From the NCBI RefSeq assembly GCF_947179165.1, contig NC_077245.1:11068740-11132739 (forward strand): 64,000 nt of DNA, given 5' to 3'. The notes beneath the pieces were generated by a model. It was not told where the DNA came from. It saw nothing but the letters and a program-made list of their open reading frames with translations, and made no database searches. The DNA is from Solanum dulcamara (taxonomy: Eukaryota > Streptophyta > Magnoliopsida > Solanales > Solanaceae). Both the position numbers and the translations under genes were made by a program. Shown piece by piece: positions 60,801 through 64,000 of the stretch; positions within the stretch are counted from its first letter, which is position 1; each line of letters opens with the position of its first letter.

Positions 60801-61846
60801 CACTTCAAAATTTTAAAATCACTTCATACATAAAAGTTACTTTTTCTTAAGCCCATCCAAACGGGCTCTAAGTATTTCTACAAAGTGAATATACACATGA
60901 TTTGGCATTATCTGGATGCAACAAAACGTATCTCTTCTTTCCACTTTATGGGATACACTTTTCTTTTTACCCTGTTCCGAAAGAAAGACACATTTCTAAA
61001 TTTGTAAACAATTAACTTTACACTTCCCATTTGACCCTTAATGAGAAGTTTTTATGACCATCCAAATTTTATGTCATTTAAGACCACAAGTTTCGAAAAC
61101 CTTCATTTCTTTCTTTAAACTCTATGACAATTCAAACTATATCACATAATTTGGAACTAAAGGAGTAGTATTTTTTAAAGTTTTACCTCTGCTGCAGCGT
61201 TACCTCGTGAACATCATCTGAGGATTGAAACTTATTAGCCGTGTTACTTTTTTTCATTAGTGGTTTACACTCTGTAGACACAGCCGCTTGCAGAATATCC
61301 TGTTGCAAGGATACTAGTGCTTTTATCCAGAAAGTTCCTTTTCCTCTTTTTTTCTTTAAAATGGTTATTATTAAAGTTGTACTCCCAGTGTGCAATTGAT
61401 GTTTGGTAATTTGTTGAAACAAGCAACATTTAGTGATATTTTCTTGTCTCTGTCTAGCTACTACTATTGTTTGTAATGCTTCTTTAAGGGCTGTTTCATG
61501 TATATGTTTGATTTTTAGCAATTTTCGTCTCTTATTTTGTAGGATGAAGCTATCACTGTATGCCTCTGTTACAAGTATCATCCCGAACTTGGATGATCAA
61601 TCCAAAATATCAGGCCGTATCCTAATTACTTTGCTTGCTAAACTAACATTTTCTGATTCTTTTCTTATTTCACCTCGTGTGTGTTTTTCGAGGTTGTGTA
61701 TCATTCAGCAGCAATTCACTTCACCTTGACCTATCCTAGATATTGTGGAGAGAGATAAGAAGGTGGTTGAAAATTTCGAGTTTGATTCATCAAAGGAGAC
61801 TGCCTTTGACACTTGTAACAACATCTGGAAGATGATTAATTTGTAA
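57843..61846 (+). CDS. SPC24: Kinetochore protein SPC24 homologue
   Basis: Five exons, 57843-58020, 59687-59828, 59920-60021, 61543-61616 and 61740-61846, total 603 nt, that is 200 aa plus TAA. This is about the length of Arabidopsis SPC24 (MUN, At3g08880). SPC24 pairs with SPC25 in the NDC80 complex, which links centromeric chromatin to spindle microtubules. The N-terminal and middle parts form a coiled coil (EIDKLQTELEQEIQREQLLR, DEINDLDHQRDSIEEQRKLL). The C-terminal globular domain carries LYASVTSIIPNLDD, VVENFEF and TCNNIWKMINL. Start chosen at the first ATG after a pyrimidine-rich leader; it opens MVDESKNVDVEKLISFSKDL. Introns 1, 3 and 4 are GT-AG. The 91-bp intron 2 (59829-59919) fits the family frame (LRVITDEI) only with an ATAAGT donor and AC acceptor. 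If that is not spliced, the gene would be truncated after exon 2. Confidence 0.92.
58247..58517. mobile_element. MITE in SPC24 intron 1
   Basis: The left end ggggtcctttggctttg and the right end (reverse complement gggagcatttggccatg) are imperfect inverted repeats. The inner region repeats 'ttggccatgaat' and 'catggccaa' in inverted fashion. About 271 bp, non-coding. It is of a type common in Solanaceae introns; the superfamily was not determined. Confidence 0.6.
60477..60868. mobile_element. Tourist-like MITE, copy 2, in SPC24 intron 3
   Basis: Ends gagcccgtttggatgggtaa and (reverse complement) gagcccgtttggatgggctt are near-perfect inverted repeats. The flanks are a taa/taa duplication, which is the PIF/Harbinger (Tourist) signature. 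It is very similar to 50991-51377. Confidence 0.85.
60968..61170. mobile_element. Worn Stowaway-like MITE in SPC24 intron 3
   Basis: The left part accctgttccgaaagaaaga with 'cacatttctaaatttgtaaacaa' and the right end ggaactaaaggagtagta match the usual Stowaway layout with decayed termini. Confidence 0.5.
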
Positions 61847-63416
61847 GAAGCATCATTGTTCAGGCTTAGTTATCACTTGGATTGTTAAAAGTACCTCATC
61901 CCCTAGGCTGATCAGATTTAATCTAATCATACGAGATTTCATTGCCATTTTGCGTTTACAGCATGTTTCATTTGAAGCACAATCTTGTATTTGTATATTA
62001 TATTTGTTATTCCAGAATCCAAATCATTTCTAATGCTTTCACAAGTCTTAGTCTGTAACTGCTCAAGCTATGTTCCATCGATATACTTGCTGAAATCCCA
62101 ATGTCAATTCATACATAATCATTGAACTGTTGTCTCTATTATACAGCTCATTCAAGCCAAAAGCCAAGAAATTAATTATAAACATTAAACTGCACTCCTC
62201 ATTTGATGTTTCTTGTCACTTTTAAAGATTTATTTGGAATTGTTGCACTTCAGTATATTCATTATACACACATTTTCATAGAATTTTAATTGTTCCAACA
62301 AATCTATAAAAATTTACATGGAACACCCGTCCAGAAACTAGAATATACTAAATGTTAGAACACCTTTAGCAAAATCCTCCGACTTCAATAACAATGCTGG
62401 ACTGCATAGAAAAACACAATTACCTTAATGAAGTCAAACTTCACCAAAGGTACGAAATACAGAAATAAAAACAAAGACAAATCGTAAATATGGTTTCCAC
62501 ATAATGTATATCTGCAAGCCCAGAAACTAAGATGCAAAGTTAGAATAAAAGAAATTGAATATAACACACTCGACCACCTACTTAAGCAACAAAGAAACAG
62601 ACATGAAAATTGATCCTCAAATCCCAAGTCAAAAGGATTGATTCATAAGTCGAAGGTCAACTACAGAAAATATCTTCTAGACAATATATATGCAAATCAC
62701 ACAGGTTGAATGGCGAAAGATCAAACAATTCGCAGCAAAGCAATAAACTACAACCTTGGGTAGACTATCCATACAAGAAAATCTTGAAACTAAATGCAAG
62801 AAGACTATATCATTTCATAACATCAAGGGAGCAAATAAAAAGATGCAGGTCCAACATTTACACATACGAATGGAGAGACAAACAAGATATACAAGTGCGT
62901 GTGCCTACAGGGACTCCAGTCAACAATTGAGCAGATCATCAAAACAACAAACAACATATGAATCCTCATGCTCCATTTAATTTCATCTCAGGCGAAAATT
63001 ACAAGAATGTCATACTTGGGAAAAGAGGAAGATGCATGTTTTTGAGGAATTGAACCCATGACCTTGGATTTTCCAAGGAACCAGTGTGACCTGCTGGACT
63101 GGATGAGGAAAGGAAAAACAAAGAAATGTTAGAAAATCATGCTCAGGAAGGGAAGAGAAAGCAAATGGAAGTTAATCAGTTACTTATCTCGTTTGCCTTT
63201 ATTTTAAATATTGTAATTTTTTGAAATCTTTCCAAGCAAATGAAAATTTTTCAGGTTGAATTTAGACATCACTATGCTAAGCCTAACATTGGCCAGAGCT
63301 TTTTAGTAGCTAATGAAACACAAACTTCTCCAAGACCATGTGGGCGAGATCACTTCTAGACTGGGTATACTACAAAAGGGAAACTAAGTTAGAAATAATG
63401 CCTGCCCAATGCAAAA
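61847..63416. other. Intergenic DNA between SPC24 and the FRIGIDA-like gene
   Basis: The SPC24 3' UTR comes first, then AT-rich sequence, then the 3' flank of the minus-strand FRIGIDA-like gene. Near 63048-63070 ggaattgaacccatgacctt is the reverse complement of a tRNA-type B box and of the SINE-like piece at 17090. Nothing else is recognised. Confidence 0.45.
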
Positions 63417-64000
63417 CTATCTCTTCCAGTACAAGGAGGATGAAGGATGAGCAAGGGCAGCAGATGGAACAGCATCAACTGCTCGTGAGCCATTGCTTTG
63501 GTATAGTTCAGTTGCTGGAATAGTTTCAGTAAACTGATATGGTGCAGGTATGGTGTTTGGCAACCCCGTAGTGCCTTCCAAATATGGTGGAGGCCTATAA
63601 GCATCACCAGGCATGGTATTTGGCAACCCCAGAGAGCCAGATGCTTCCAAGTAGGATGACGGCCTATAAGCATAGGTGTGGGAGGCCAGTCTGTCATGCA
63701 CAGCTGCATCACCATGCGGTCCATATAACTGACCAGTATAACTTCCTATTAGACCGTTTGTATGATCAACTAGAGTCCCTCCATGAACTCCAACACATGA
63801 ACCTCCGTTCACTGATGTACCTGCTCCAGCTCCAGCCCCATCCATGGCCAGAACACCTCCCACAGGGCCTGTCAGTGAGCCAACAACATTTTGATGTATT
63901 GAGCCTGCAACAGCTCCATGCAATACTGTCGGGGACTGAGAATAGCCATAAATGTGGCCGGCAGTTCCACCATGTTCTAACAAGGTGTTATTGCTATCAT
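63417..64000 (-). CDS. FRIGIDA-like protein, C-terminal part (gene continues off the window)
   Basis: An open minus-strand frame runs from the window edge to a stop at 63417. It encodes about 193 residues: DSNNTLLEHGGTAGHIYGYS, AVAGSIHQNVVGSLTGPVG, a Gly/Ala-rich linker, then Tyr-Pro-rich repeats (SYLEASGSLGLPNTMPGDAY, PPYLEGTTGLPNTIP) and YQFTETIPATELYQS. It aligns along its length with the tail of the pseudogene at 31235-31720 but has no breaks. It is therefore probably the functional copy. The FRIGIDA domain itself is upstream, beyond 64000. Family assignment therefore rests on the pseudogene, which shows both domain and tail. Confidence 0.8.
   Translation of the reverse strand, partial: DSNNTLLEHGGTAGHIYGYSQSPTVLHGAVAGSIHQNVVGSLTGPVGGVLAMDGAGAGAGTSVNGGSCVGVHGGTLVDHTNGLIGSYTGQLYGPHGDAAVHDRLASHTYAYRPSSYLEASGSLGLPNTMPGDAYRPPPYLEGTTGLPNTIPAPYQFTETIPATELYQSNGSRAVDAVPSAALAHPSSSLYWKR

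Overview
This window is plant nuclear DNA, most likely from a Solanaceae species (Solanum-like). The reasons are AT-rich intergenic DNA, GT-AG multi-exon genes with plant relatives, RTE-type LINEs ending in (TTG)n, a Tekay-like chromovirus with 2.2-kb LTRs, and Tourist-, Stowaway- and TRIM-type small elements of kinds common in that family. The species call is inference; no search was run.

Layout. (1) 2261-18624 (+): 19 recognisable exons, summing to 572 codons plus stop, of a plastid-type ABC1K (UbiB/ADCK) atypical kinase close to the Arabidopsis ABC1K5/6 group. Its 5' exons lie outside the window. Its introns hold a LINE relic, a complete TRIM, a 2.2-kb RTE-type LINE and SINE/LINE tails. 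(2) 20657-23805 (-): a complete three-exon gene for a 600-aa, C-terminally membrane-anchored NAC transcription factor of the ANAC017 type, tail-to-tail with the ABC1K. (3) 24.2-31.2 kb: gene-poor DNA with MITEs, an 87-bp tandem repeat and a 2-kb reverse-oriented solo LTR. (4) 31.2-47.3 kb (-): a FRIGIDA-like pseudogene split by a 14-kb nest. A Copia element (32500-46521, target duplication TCAAC) interrupts it, and a Tekay-like Gypsy element (35012-43819, target duplication TCAGA) sits inside the Copia integrase region. (5) 47.3-57.8 kb: about 10.5 kb without a supported gene, holding MITEs, a long-TIR element with an (AAT)n tract, and a short rbcL-like plastid fragment. (6) 57843-61846 (+): a complete five-exon SPC24 (kinetochore NDC80 complex) gene of 200 aa; one intron reads best as an AT-AC intron. 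(7) 63417-64000 (-): the 3' end of a second, open FRIGIDA-like gene running off the window.

The genes are ordinary single-copy-style plant genes and do not form a pathway together. ABC1K acts in plastids, the NAC factor in organelle-to-nucleus stress signalling, SPC24 at kinetochores, and FRIGIDA-like proteins in chromatin and flowering control. The most informative parts are the nested insertion history, the unusual introns (AT-AC in SPC24; a duplicated acceptor in the NAC gene), and shared LTR architecture between two diverged Gypsy families. I found no evidence of a wholly new biological system.
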